Shown one piece after another: positions 7,559 through 16,086 of a stretch of DNA of 35,778 nt. The notes beneath the pieces are model-generated. The model saw nothing but the letters and a program-made list of their open reading frames with translations, was not told the origin of the DNA and made no database searches. The stretch's first letter is position 1. Every line of letters starts with the position of its first letter. A program made the translations under genes and the position numbers. Origin of the DNA: Halioglobus sp. (GTDB lineage Bacteria; Pseudomonadota; Gammaproteobacteria; Pseudomonadales; Halieaceae); assembly GCA_020443325.1 (NCBI GenBank), contig JAGRIK010000136.1, positions 1 through 35,778 of the forward strand, given 5' to 3'.

Positions 7559-9439
7559 ATGTTAAAAAAGAGCAGCTTACCGAAATTTCTGACATCCGCA
7601 GTTATCATCACCAGCGCCGTAATCACCGGCTGTATGCGCGTGGAGGTTGACGACCCGGTCAATGGCGAGTTTATCGAGGCGCCTACCGTGACCGTCAGCG
7701 GTAATGTCTTCAGTACCACGCCAGACGATTTCCCGCTCAACGTTGCCGATATGACGCTGGAGATCAACGGCTCACCCATACCCATCGCGCCCGATGGCAG
7801 CTACAGCACCAATATACTGCTGGACCCTTTGAAGGTGTTCAATGCGATCGAAGCAGACATTCTTGAGGTGTCCACGGGTTTTGTCGACAGTGACCGCATC
7901 GTGGTCATCGCCGGGGATTCGATCGCCGAAGGCGACTATTCGCCCGAGGCCATTGCGCTGCAGATCAACGCCTCCGGCCTGGATTCACTGGAGCCGGTTG
8001 TCGCAAGCCTCGTAGACATTGACCCGGCAACACTTATGCCAACGGGGACAACCGTGGCGAACAACGTTTGTGTTGTCAACGGGGGATGGCTGGGGTGCCT
8101 GGGCCGTGCGACGATTAAGATCTCTAACCCCGCGCCCAGTATTTCTGGTTTTGGCGTGGATTTTACGTCCCAGCAGGATAACGTGCATTCCGATATCGTA
8201 TTGAATAACCTGGTACTGAATGTCTACATCGATGGATCAGGCGTGGTACCTAACTGTAGCCTGCGGCTGAAGGCCAACACCGTCACGCTGGGAGGAAACT
8301 ATGCGCTGGAGCCAGATGGCACCACGCCCACCAGGGTTGATGTTTACCAGCAGGGCGGGGTTTCTACGGCGTTTACAAACTTCAACCAGGAATTTACCAG
8401 CGGCATCTGCGACGTACCGGTTATCGGAGACCTGATCCAGCTTATCGTGGGCAATGTGAGGCCGATGGTTGAAGATGGCCTCGAAGGCTTCCTCAATAGC
8501 ACTGATAGCAACAACAACACGCCTATCGCCGCTGCGGTTGAAGGCGCGTTAGCGGGTGTGGACGTCTCCGGGTCTATTGGCCAGGCTCTGAGCACCCAAC
8601 TCGACGCACCGTTCTTCCAGGTCAAGGAAACCACCGGGGGGATCACGCTGGGCTCGAATGCGCGCTTTATCACCAACTACGGCACCGACCCCGGTCAATG
8701 CAACCCACCCGAGGGAGCACCTGACCTGACGGCCTCCTACCATGTCTCCCAGCCGTTCCCAACGTTCGGCAGCAACACACCCAGCGGCTCGCCCTACGAA
8801 ATCGGCATGGGCATCTCCAGCTCTGGCTTTAACCAGCTCCTGCGCTCAATGGTTGAGTGCGGCCTGCTTGTCGCTACAATCAGCGAGCTCGACCTGTTTA
8901 ATACCGGCGTGCCGATACCGTTGACGGTTGGGTTGCTCAAGGCATTCATACCGGAGCTTGGCGGCCTTGATCCCAGTTTCCCGGCGCGCATCGCGATCAA
9001 CCCGACCATGGCGCCATTGATCACAGGCGCCCCTGGCCCGGCCGGCGAACTCGCCCTTCTCAAGATCGCACAACTGCAGTTGAAGGTTCTTATAGATGTC
9101 ACTTTCCAGGGTCAGGTGGGCGTACTGGAAGCGGCTGACATGATGCTGGATGCCGATGTCGGCATCGATCTCAACGTTGATGAGGCTACCGGCACCCTGG
9201 TGTTTGAGCTGGCAGAGCCAGACCCCTTCAATATTACTGTGAAGTCGGTGGAAAACCCGATCGGTGCTGACCTGTCGACGGTGGAGGCGTTACTGCCGCA
9301 CGTGGTGGGCTCATTCCTCCCGGCACTGGCAGGCGGATTGGGCAGCTTCCCGCTTCCCTCCTTCCTCGGTCTTAACCTCGAAGTGGTTGAGGTGGCACGC
9401 AACGGCGAGATGCTTACCATCTATGCCGACCTGAACTAG
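7559..9439 (+). CDS. Large lipoprotein with BPI/TULIP-like lipid-binding features
   Basis: A 626-residue lipoprotein: signal peptide with ITGC lipobox (Cys25), a short Ig-like segment (PTVTVSGNVF, MTLEINGSPIPIAPDGSYS), then a long region of alternating amphipathic strands. This region has an N-terminal half (ISNPAPSISGFGVDF, VLNNLVLNVYIDG) and a C-terminal half (YEIGMGISSSGFNQLLRSMVECGLL, ARIAINPTMAPLITG). It ends in FPLPSFLGLNLEVVEVARNGEMLTIYADL. Two halves, a helix carrying a repeated hydrophobic face and a strand-type ending after a short proline-rich turn recall bactericidal/permeability-increasing protein and other tubular lipid-binding (TULIP) proteins. The fold is my inference from pattern; no function is shown. 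A role at the outer membrane in holding or moving lipids would fit. The ATG at 7559 has only a weak ribosome site. No operon partner. Confidence 0.72.
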   Translation: MLKKSSLPKFLTSAVIITSAVITGCMRVEVDDPVNGEFIEAPTVTVSGNVFSTTPDDFPLNVADMTLEINGSPIPIAPDGSYSTNILLDPLKVFNAIEADILEVSTGFVDSDRIVVIAGDSIAEGDYSPEAIALQINASGLDSLEPVVASLVDIDPATLMPTGTTVANNVCVVNGGWLGCLGRATIKISNPAPSISGFGVDFTSQQDNVHSDIVLNNLVLNVYIDGSGVVPNCSLRLKANTVTLGGNYALEPDGTTPTRVDVYQQGGVSTAFTNFNQEFTSGICDVPVIGDLIQLIVGNVRPMVEDGLEGFLNSTDSNNNTPIAAAVEGALAGVDVSGSIGQALSTQLDAPFFQVKETTGGITLGSNARFITNYGTDPGQCNPPEGAPDLTASYHVSQPFPTFGSNTPSGSPYEIGMGISSSGFNQLLRSMVECGLLVATISELDLFNTGVPIPLTVGLLKAFIPELGGLDPSFPARIAINPTMAPLITGAPGPAGELALLKIAQLQLKVLIDVTFQGQVGVLEAADMMLDADVGIDLNVDEATGTLVFELAEPDPFNITVKSVENPIGADLSTVEALLPHVVGSFLPALAGGLGSFPLPSFLGLNLEVVEVARNGEMLTIYADLN

Positions 9440-9449
9440 CGTTGGCAAC

Positions 9450-10931
9450 TCAACAGTAGCGCGTTTCAAGATAGCGCAGGTAACGGGGCACATTATTGAG
9501 CCCCAGGCGCTCCTGCAGGGCTTCTTCCGAGTAGTAGGCGCCATGGTCGGCAACATGGCGCCGCAACCACGCGTTGAGCGCGGCGAAATCCGGAGCTGTC
9601 GGCCGGGCCGCACCAACCACTCCTTCCTCCTCCAGGTTTACATACAGGTTTGCCGCGTAAACTGCACCGAAGGCATAGGAAGGAAAATACCCGAAAAATC
9701 CCATGGGCCAATGAATGTCCTGCAGGCATCCCTGCGCGAGGGTTTTCGGTTGCAGGCCCAGCAAGTCCTGCATGTGGCCATTCCAGCAATCGGTGATATC
9801 AGCAACAGCCAGTGATCCATCCAGCAGCGCTCTCTCCATGCGGTAGCGCAGCAGGATGTGCGCCGGGTACGACAACTCATCGGCGTCGATTCGTATGCAA
9901 CCCGGCTCCACGTGCAGCAGGTGATGGCTGTACTGCATCCGGTCGAAAGGCCACCCCTGGCTGGAGAAGAGCTTCTCCAGGTAGTCGATGAAATGTGGCG
10001 TGCGGGCCATTGCCATCTCGTAGAGCAGGGCCATGCCCTCGTGCAGGCTCATGCCCCTGTCTCGCCCCACGGGCTGGCTGTGCCACTTCGCGGGCAGGCC
10101 CGCATCGTAGGCGGCGTGCCCAAACTCGTGTATTGCACCGAGCAAACCCTTGCAGGCGTCGCGCCTGTCGTAGGCTGTTGTAATGCGGATATCCTCGAAG
10201 CCACCCTCGGTGAAAGGGTGCAGGCTTTGATCAAGACGCCCGGTTTCGAAATCGAAACCGAGGTCCTGCAACACGATGCGGCACAGTTTTTTCTGTCGGG
10301 CCAGCGAAAGGGCGGGAGCGGGAGGCGCTGAAACCGTCTTCTGGCTCCGTTTCTGCGCCCGCCGCAACAGTGGAGGCAGGGCATCCTGCAGTGTATCGAA
10401 CAGCGTCTGGCACTGTGCCAGCGTGCGCTCGCTGTCGTACTCGCGCAGCAGCGCCTCATATGGCTCACAACCGCTGGTACCAGCAAGGTAATCTGCTTTC
10501 TCCCGCACCAGCGCCAGTACGCTTGAAAAGTGTGGTGCGAACGTTTTGAAATCCTGGCCCTTGCGCGCTTCGCGCCAGGCGGCCTCACAGCGGACGCTGG
10601 CTTCCGACAGTGCGCTGCGCAGGGTCTCCGGCAACGCGACTGTCCGGTTATAGAGTGTGCGCATTTCGCGCACGTTGGCCTGTTCCCACGGTGACAAACG
10701 ATGCAACGCCGCGGTCGCATCATCCAGTAACGCGGGCACCCTTTCGTCCGCCAGCACGGCCTGCAGGCAGCGCTGTAACGCCGCGAGTTGCTGCGCCCTG
10801 GCGTTGGTGGACCCGGCAGGCATCACCACGGAGGTGTCCCATTGCAGGATCGAATCTATGCGCTTCAGGTGATAGTACTGGGCAAATATCGTCTCCAGTT
10901 CACGGTAGGCGTCAGTTCCCGCTGTTGTCAT
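9450..10931 (-). CDS. M32 family metallocarboxypeptidase (Taq carboxypeptidase-like)
   Basis: A zinc carboxypeptidase of 493 residues, typical for M32. The family's motifs appear in order: HPF (238-240), DIRIT, the metal site HEFGH (268-272), a HEGM motif near 297-300 with a following glutamate, RIDADE, and GCLQDIHW. The fourth motif reads HEGM where the family normally has HES plus G/Q. It would be cytoplasmic and remove C-terminal residues from peptides. It starts 31 bases after the methyltransferase::ATP-grasp gene on the same strand, so the two are probably co-transcribed. That raises the possibility that it trims or degrades the ligase product instead of acting only in general peptide turnover. 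Its 3' end converges on the lipoprotein gene 10 bases away. Confidence 0.92.
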   Translation of the reverse strand: MTTAGTDAYRELETIFAQYYHLKRIDSILQWDTSVVMPAGSTNARAQQLAALQRCLQAVLADERVPALLDDATAALHRLSPWEQANVREMRTLYNRTVALPETLRSALSEASVRCEAAWREARKGQDFKTFAPHFSSVLALVREKADYLAGTSGCEPYEALLREYDSERTLAQCQTLFDTLQDALPPLLRRAQKRSQKTVSAPPAPALSLARQKKLCRIVLQDLGFDFETGRLDQSLHPFTEGGFEDIRITTAYDRRDACKGLLGAIHEFGHAAYDAGLPAKWHSQPVGRDRGMSLHEGMALLYEMAMARTPHFIDYLEKLFSSQGWPFDRMQYSHHLLHVEPGCIRIDADELSYPAHILLRYRMERALLDGSLAVADITDCWNGHMQDLLGLQPKTLAQGCLQDIHWPMGFFGYFPSYAFGAVYAANLYVNLEEEGVVGAARPTAPDFAALNAWLRRHVADHGAYYSEEALQERLGLNNVPRYLRYLETRYC

Positions 10932-10962
10932 CTCACCCCGGCCGACCGTGTTTCAGCATTGC

Positions 10963-12897
10963 TTAATGCCGCGCCGGAATCAGCGTCTCGTGCGCCACGG
11001 CCTGCAAGCCGGTGCGCTCCAGCGCCGCGTTCAATATCATCCGCATTAACTGGCTGTATTCCATGTTGGCATACTCGGCCATGAGGTTGAATTTGCCATC
11101 CCAGCACCAGCCCGGATTCGGATTGACCTCCAGGAGTTTCGGGTGACCCTCGGCATCGCAACGAAAATCAAAGCGCGCATAGTCACGGCATTCCAGGCGC
11201 TCGAACAACTGGCGTGACGCACTGACCATCACGTTGCGTGTCTCCTCATCGACCTGCGCCTCGCGATAGCGAATCTGGGTCCAGTACGGCGACTCGGGCA
11301 TCCACTTCGATTCGTAGGAAAGAATTTTGGGTAAATCCTCCGGTAAACCGCTGTAGTCCACTTCCAGCAGCGGCAACGCCTCCAGGTTACCGGGGTTGCC
11401 GACCAGACCGACACTGTACTCGGCGCCGGTGAGGTACTCCTGTATCAGGATCGGAACCCCGGGAAGGGTCTCGCGCAAGTAACCCATGTAGTCCAGTAGC
11501 TTGGCCGCATCATGCACCACAGCATCCTTGGTGATACCGATCGAACTGTCGCCACAGGCTGGCTTCAGCAGCGCGGGAAATATGGAGGGCAATGTCGCCG
11601 CCTGGTCACTGGGGTTGTAATACGTTTCCAGCGGCACCGGCAAATCCATGGCCGCGCAGATGGCGCGCACCTTGGCCTTGTCGTAGCACAATGCCAGTGA
11701 TCCCGGTGCTCCACCGGTGTAGGGAACACCCAGCATCTCCAGCAGGGCCGGCACATGCAGCTCCAGGTTGGCGTCGTTGTTGTAACCCTCGTCACACAGG
11801 TTAAGCACAAACCCCGGAGGGCTATCCAATAACTTCTGGATCAGGTTGCTGTGATTGTCCATATAGCTGAACTCAAAGTCGTCCAGTTTCGCCAGGGCAT
11901 CCTTCAGCACCCGTATGGTATGGAAATCTTCCTCATTGAATTTGCCGTTCAGCTTGACCGTGTCGGGAAGCCTCGGGTCGCCCATCACGACCGTGACCTT
12001 GCGTTTCTGGACAGGCACTACCTTACGGGCCTTCTTCTGCGGCCCAGTGGCACTGATAAAGAGGCGGTTGGCCATCATGCCCAGGTCGTGCCCGCGGGTG
12101 GAATCCGCCTGCAGTGAACCGTGGCAGACAATATCGGTAAATCCCAGGTTATCGAGGATGGTGCGCAGTTCGTCCTCACTGTAGAGGCGCTCGGCGTAGA
12201 ACTGGTCGGCAATGACTCCGACATTGGCCTGGGTAACGACCTCGCGGGAAACGATTCGCTTACCGTTTGCCGACAGCGTACGCTCACGATTGACAAAGTG
12301 CTCCTGGTCAATCCACTCCCAGGTGCGGGGTTCGAAGTTCTGCGCCATCCAGTGTGCATCGACCACGTCCAGCACCAGCTTACCCTGTGAGCGCAACACC
12401 CGCATGATGCTGTGGAGGACTTCCAGGTCATCCTCCTCCCGCTCGAAGTAGCCAAAGGAGTTGCCCATGACGATAACGCAGTCCTTGCTATTTTCCGGCA
12501 GGTGAATGCGCCGCGCATCCCCCTCGGAAAACTTGACCCGCAAACCCTCGTTGCGCGCCCGTTTGCGCGCCAGGCGCACCAGGTACTGCGAGCGATCGAA
12601 ACCGTGGAGATGCTTGAAGCCCCGGCGAGCCAGTTCCAGGACATGCCTGCCCTGGCCACAGCAGAGATCCAGCAAATCGCTGTCCTCGTTGATCTCAACA
12701 GCCCGGATGAGCATATCGATCTCGGCCCGGGTGTTTTCACTGTTCTCGACCACGTCACCGTCAGTCTTGAGGTAGACTGAATTGAACAGCGTCTTCCACC
12801 AGTCGCTGGGCAAATGGCGCTCCAGATCGGAGACCGGGCCCAGAGTGCGGATTGGCCTCGTGCCATCGCTCACGGCTTTTGTGGATCGTCTGGTCAT
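10963..12897 (-). CDS. Fusion of SAM methyltransferase and ATP-grasp (D-Ala-D-Ala ligase-like) domains
   Basis: Two enzymes in one 644-residue chain. Residues about 35-285 are a class I methyltransferase (LLDLCCGQGRH near 75-84; DCVIVMGNSFGYF; GKLVLDVVDA). Residues about 300-630 are an ATP-grasp ligase of the Ddl type: FVLNLCDEG, PYTGG, CYDKAKVR, PALLKPACGDSSIGI, LIQEYLTGAEYSVGL, and the metal-binding ending DYARFDFRCD ... KLLEVNPNPGW. ATP-grasp ligases activate a carboxylate as acyl-phosphate and join it to an amine; here neither substrate is known. The ATG at 12897 is chosen over one 19 codons upstream because AGGAG lies at ideal spacing. It heads a probable operon with the M32 peptidase and is divergent from the GNAT::deacetylase gene across a 260-base gap. 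Confidence 0.85.
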   Translation of the reverse strand: MTRRSTKAVSDGTRPIRTLGPVSDLERHLPSDWWKTLFNSVYLKTDGDVVENSENTRAEIDMLIRAVEINEDSDLLDLCCGQGRHVLELARRGFKHLHGFDRSQYLVRLARKRARNEGLRVKFSEGDARRIHLPENSKDCVIVMGNSFGYFEREEDDLEVLHSIMRVLRSQGKLVLDVVDAHWMAQNFEPRTWEWIDQEHFVNRERTLSANGKRIVSREVVTQANVGVIADQFYAERLYSEDELRTILDNLGFTDIVCHGSLQADSTRGHDLGMMANRLFISATGPQKKARKVVPVQKRKVTVVMGDPRLPDTVKLNGKFNEEDFHTIRVLKDALAKLDDFEFSYMDNHSNLIQKLLDSPPGFVLNLCDEGYNNDANLELHVPALLEMLGVPYTGGAPGSLALCYDKAKVRAICAAMDLPVPLETYYNPSDQAATLPSIFPALLKPACGDSSIGITKDAVVHDAAKLLDYMGYLRETLPGVPILIQEYLTGAEYSVGLVGNPGNLEALPLLEVDYSGLPEDLPKILSYESKWMPESPYWTQIRYREAQVDEETRNVMVSASRQLFERLECRDYARFDFRCDAEGHPKLLEVNPNPGWCWDGKFNLMAEYANMEYSQLMRMILNAALERTGLQAVAHETLIPARH

Positions 12898-13070
12898 TGT
12901 AGGTCTCCTTGCTGAAAATACCGCCCATACCGATTGAAGGGCATCATAGAACACATCGCCGGCAGACTGAAATGCCGCACCTTAAGGCCCGCGATATTGC
13001 CACTTATGGTCGCGCAGGTTAACAAATCAATTGTGGAATAATTACATGCGGGGCCTGCGTAATACCGGAC

Positions 13071-13109
13071 TATACTCCCGCCACAAATCCAGCGGCCGGG
13101 GACCCGGCC
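13071..13109 (+). promoter_or_regulatory. Possible -10 box and 5'-leader hairpin of the GNAT::deacetylase gene
   Basis: TATACT at 13071-13076 lies in the divergent gap, about 80 bases before the start codon. It is followed by GGCCGGG (13094-13100), two bases, then CCCGGCC (13103-13109), a perfect seven-pair GC stem that would sit near the 5' end of the transcript. No good -35 box is seen. The hairpin may be a leader structure or chance in GC-rich DNA. Confidence 0.3.
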
Positions 13110-13157
13110 CCGAGCCAGGGTTTCAACTCAGTTACACGCTTTTCGGACGACCAAAAC

Positions 13158-14879
13158 ATGTTTCGAATTCGCCAGATCCACGACGCCTCCACTCACCAGA
13201 ACAGGCTGGCGGTGTCCGCTGTACTGAAAATCTACCAGGAAGCGTTTGACTACTACCCGGAGTACGCGGCCAAAATTTCCGAGATGATGAAATTCCCGCA
13301 GGAAAAGGATTTCGAAGTCGTCCTGCTGGTGGCGGAGGGACACAAGGAGCGTATCCTGGGATTCGCGCTCAGCTTCTACTATCGGCGCTTGCGCTACGGT
13401 TACCTGGACTATATTGCCAGCAACCCCAATCGCCACACCAGGGGCTACGGCAGCGCCCTGTACGAGGCGACCTGTGAGTGGTTCTGGCATCGCAAGGCCA
13501 ATGGCCTTTTCCTGGATGTGCCCACCGATGATCCCGAACTGCTGCTGGAAAAAGACAAGTTGGCAGGCAATCGCCGCAGGCTAGCCTTTTATGAACGCTT
13601 CGGCGCACGACCTGTCGCCAACACCGCCTACGAAAGCACCGCACACAAAGCGAACGCAGGCGCGTTTACCTACCTGGTGTTTGATGACCTGGAGACGGGT
13701 AAACCGCTGTCCAGAAAGCAATTGCGCGCGTTCCTGCGGCGCATGCTGGCAGTCAAGGGGAATATGGATGCGGATGACGCGAAGCTCAAAGTCGTACTGG
13801 ATTCGATAAAGGATGACCCGGTACAGCTGCGGCCTCCGCGCTATCTCAAAAAGGTACCCGAGGACGATAAAGCGCAGCAGACGCCGCTCGAGTTTGTCAC
13901 CACCGGCGATGCCCTGCAGATCCACCACCTGAAGGAAAAGGGCTATGTAGAGCGTCCCGCCCGCGTGCACGCCATTCTCAAGGGGCTGGATAGCATTCCC
14001 ATGAAAGCGTTGAAACCCCGTCACTTCGCAGAGCGGCATATCCAGGCCGTGCACCATCCCGAACTGGTGAAATTCCTCAAGCGCGGTGAACAGAACCTCG
14101 GGCCGGGACAATTGCTGTATCCGAACGTTTTTCCCGTGCGCCACCCGGACCGTATACCGCAGTCCTGGGACAACCAGGCCGGCTATTATTGCATCGACAA
14201 CTTCACCCCGGTCACCAGCAATTGTTATCTCGCGGCGCGCAATGCCGTGGATGCGGCGCTCACCGCCGCGCAGCGTGTCGCCAAAGGCAGTCGCCTGTGC
14301 TACGCGCTGTGCCGACCGCCGGGTCACCACGCTGAATCGCGGGTGTTCGGCGGTTTCTGCTATTTCAACAACGCGTCGATTGCCGCTCACTACCTGTCCC
14401 AGTCGGGACGGGTCGCCCTGCTGGATATCGATCATCACCACGGCAATGGCTCGCAGGAGATTTTCTACCGGCGCAACGACGTCTACGTGGTTTCAATCCA
14501 CGGCCATCCCCGCCTGTGCTACCCCTACTTCTCCGGCTACGCCGAGGAGCGGGGTGAGGGCAAGGGGAAAGGCTTCAACCGGAACTTTCCCCTGTATCCC
14601 GGCGTTGACGATCACAACTATGCGGACACGCTCGAAAAGGCGCTGGGTGTCATCAAGGCCTTCCGACCAGATTATCTTGTATTGTCGCTGGGTTTTGACA
14701 TCATGAAGGGCGATCCAACCGGCACGTTTGATGTCACACCGCGCGGCATGTATCGCATCGGCAGGATGCTCGCCGACACCGGCCTGCCGATACTTGTAGT
14801 GCAGGAGGGCGGCTACTCGCTGCGCAACCTGCGCTCAGGCGCGCTGGAGTTTTTCCGCGGGCTGACGCACCCGACCTGA
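13158..14879 (+). CDS. Fusion of GNAT acetyltransferase and histone-deacetylase-family (acetylpolyamine amidohydrolase-like) domains
   Basis: One 573-residue chain holds opposite activities. Residues about 1-175 are a GNAT domain with the acetyl-CoA loop in HTRGYGSALYE (93-103). Residues about 245-570 are an arginase/deacetylase-fold amidohydrolase. The deacetylase catalytic set is intact: the RPPGHH dyad (His390, His391), zinc ligands Asp425 and His427 in DIDHHHGNG and Asp514 in SLGFD, and the transition-state Tyr553 in EGGYSL. The layout resembles bacterial acetylpolyamine amidohydrolases and class II deacetylases. An approximately 70-residue basic linker joins the domains. The substrate is probably a small amine or peptide, since bacteria lack histones; that is inference. 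It is divergent from the ATP-grasp fusion, with the MAPEG gene 22 bases downstream. Confidence 0.88.
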   Translation: MFRIRQIHDASTHQNRLAVSAVLKIYQEAFDYYPEYAAKISEMMKFPQEKDFEVVLLVAEGHKERILGFALSFYYRRLRYGYLDYIASNPNRHTRGYGSALYEATCEWFWHRKANGLFLDVPTDDPELLLEKDKLAGNRRRLAFYERFGARPVANTAYESTAHKANAGAFTYLVFDDLETGKPLSRKQLRAFLRRMLAVKGNMDADDAKLKVVLDSIKDDPVQLRPPRYLKKVPEDDKAQQTPLEFVTTGDALQIHHLKEKGYVERPARVHAILKGLDSIPMKALKPRHFAERHIQAVHHPELVKFLKRGEQNLGPGQLLYPNVFPVRHPDRIPQSWDNQAGYYCIDNFTPVTSNCYLAARNAVDAALTAAQRVAKGSRLCYALCRPPGHHAESRVFGGFCYFNNASIAAHYLSQSGRVALLDIDHHHGNGSQEIFYRRNDVYVVSIHGHPRLCYPYFSGYAEERGEGKGKGFNRNFPLYPGVDDHNYADTLEKALGVIKAFRPDYLVLSLGFDIMKGDPTGTFDVTPRGMYRIGRMLADTGLPILVVQEGGYSLRNLRSGALEFFRGLTHPT

Positions 14880-14901
14880 ACACATAAAAAAGGAGAACAC
14901 C

Positions 14902-15327
14902 ATGCCCGTCTCGACTGAAATCCTGTCCCCGGTAATCGCACTGCTGGTACTGACCAGCGTCGTCTGGGCCTGGATGTATATCACGCGCATCCCGGCCATC
15001 AGCAAAATCGGCATGAAACTGGACCAGAACCTTCCCAACGGGCAACAGATGTCCGAGCTGCCACCCCGGGTGCGCTGGAAGGCGGATAACTACAACCACC
15101 TGCTGCAACAACCCGTGATGTTTTATGCCGTGGCGCTGACACTCGCTCTACTGGGCGCTGGCGAGGGGCTGAATGTCACACTGGCGTGGTGGTATGTGGG
15201 ATTGCGCGTCGTGCACACGCTGCACCAGACGCTGTGGAACAAGATCGAGGTGCGGTTTGTGTTGTTCAGTCTCTCCTCACTGGTGTTGATTACACTGATC
15301 GTGCGCGCGGCGATGCTGGTCTGGTGA
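14902..15327 (+). CDS. MAPEG family membrane protein
   Basis: A 141-residue protein with four predicted membrane helices and the MAPEG pattern (NLPNGQQMSELPPRVRWKADNYNHLLQQPVMFY; WWYVGLRVVHTLHQT). MAPEG proteins include membrane glutathione transferases and peroxidases as well as many bacterial members of unknown substrate. The segment around KADNYNHLLQQPVMFYAV matches the conserved family core. The ATG at 14902 follows AAGGAG with good spacing, 22 bases after the GNAT::deacetylase gene, so they are probably one operon. Whether it shares a pathway with that gene is not visible from sequence. Confidence 0.87.
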   Translation: MPVSTEILSPVIALLVLTSVVWAWMYITRIPAISKIGMKLDQNLPNGQQMSELPPRVRWKADNYNHLLQQPVMFYAVALTLALLGAGEGLNVTLAWWYVGLRVVHTLHQTLWNKIEVRFVLFSLSSLVLITLIVRAAMLVW

Positions 15328-15338
15328 GGTGGCCGCGG

Positions 15339-16076
15339 CTAGCCGAGCAGGCTCCTGCCGCCATCCACGGTGATAACCTGGCCGGTGATAAAAGGTGCTT
15401 CGCACGCTAGAAAACCAACCGTGCGGGCGATGTCCATCGGCTCTCCCAGACGCTTGAGTGGTGTCTGTTGCACGGTTCTCTCGCGCATCGCTTCGTCGTA
15501 GCTGTCATCGCCCTCCGGCCACAGTATCGCCCCCGGCGCAACGCCGTTGACGCGTATATCGGGCCCCAGTTCCACCGCCAGGCTCCGGGTCAGTGACGCC
15601 AGGCCGGCCTTCGTTGCGCCGTAGACATTAAAATCCTTAAGCGGGCGCTCCATATGCACATCGAGGATGTTCACGATGCTCGCGCCCCCTGAGCGCATAC
15701 CGGGCAGCAAACCCTGGATCAGGAAATAGGGCCCACGAAGATTGGCGCCGAGCAGGCTGTCAAACTGCGCGGGCGTACAGGACTCAATCGGTGTGGGCAG
15801 GAAACTGGAGGCATTGTTGACCAACAGGTCGATGGCCGGGTACTGCGCAAGCACCTCTGTCACCAGCACGCCGAGTTGCTCCTCATCCTGTAAATCTGCG
15901 CGAAACAGCTGGCAGGAATCGGCTCGTGCGGCACACAGTTCGTCGGCCAGTGCCTGCGCGCTGTCCGATGAACTGCGGTAGTGCAAGGCGATATCAAACC
16001 CGATGGCGTGCAGGTGGCTGGCGATTGCCCGCCCGATTCGCCTGGCACCACCGGTGACGACTGCGACCCTGTTCAT
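15339..16076 (-). CDS. Pteridine-reductase-like SDR
   Basis: A 245-residue SDR whose cofactor motif is TGGARRIG, the TGxxxRxG form typical of pteridine reductases (PTR1/FolM) instead of the usual TGxxxGxG. The position normally held by the catalytic serine falls in NILDVHMERP, where an aspartate is available, and YGATK provides Tyr and Lys; an Asp-Tyr-Lys set is also known in pteridine reductases. The likely reaction is NADPH-dependent reduction of a pterin. The ATG at 16076 is chosen because GAGGGG precedes it at good spacing and the upstream in-frame sequence overlaps the neighbouring gene. It begins 10 bases after the carotenoid-oxygenase-family gene, so it is co-transcribed with it. Confidence 0.85.
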   Translation of the reverse strand: MNRVAVVTGGARRIGRAIASHLHAIGFDIALHYRSSSDSAQALADELCAARADSCQLFRADLQDEEQLGVLVTEVLAQYPAIDLLVNNASSFLPTPIESCTPAQFDSLLGANLRGPYFLIQGLLPGMRSGGASIVNILDVHMERPLKDFNVYGATKAGLASLTRSLAVELGPDIRVNGVAPGAILWPEGDDSYDEAMRERTVQQTPLKRLGEPMDIARTVGFLACEAPFITGQVITVDGGRSLLG

Positions 16077-16086
16077 ACCATGCCCC

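Noticed and set aside
12075..12866. 263-codon alternative frame inside the methyltransferase::ATP-grasp gene
   Set aside because: Rich in Arg, Ser, Trp and Cys as expected of an out-of-frame translation, with no motif.
13581..14441. 286-codon open frame antisense to the GNAT::deacetylase gene
   Set aside because: The sense strand encodes a protein with complete catalytic motifs; the antisense product has no recognisable features and such shadows are common in GC-rich genes.
9450..15327. Identity with the known NAGGN osmolyte locus (ngg/asnO)
   Set aside because: There is no amidotransferase of the AsnO type, the ATP-grasp is fused to a methyltransferase instead of a GNAT domain, and the peptidase is M32 instead of M42; only the general logic is similar.
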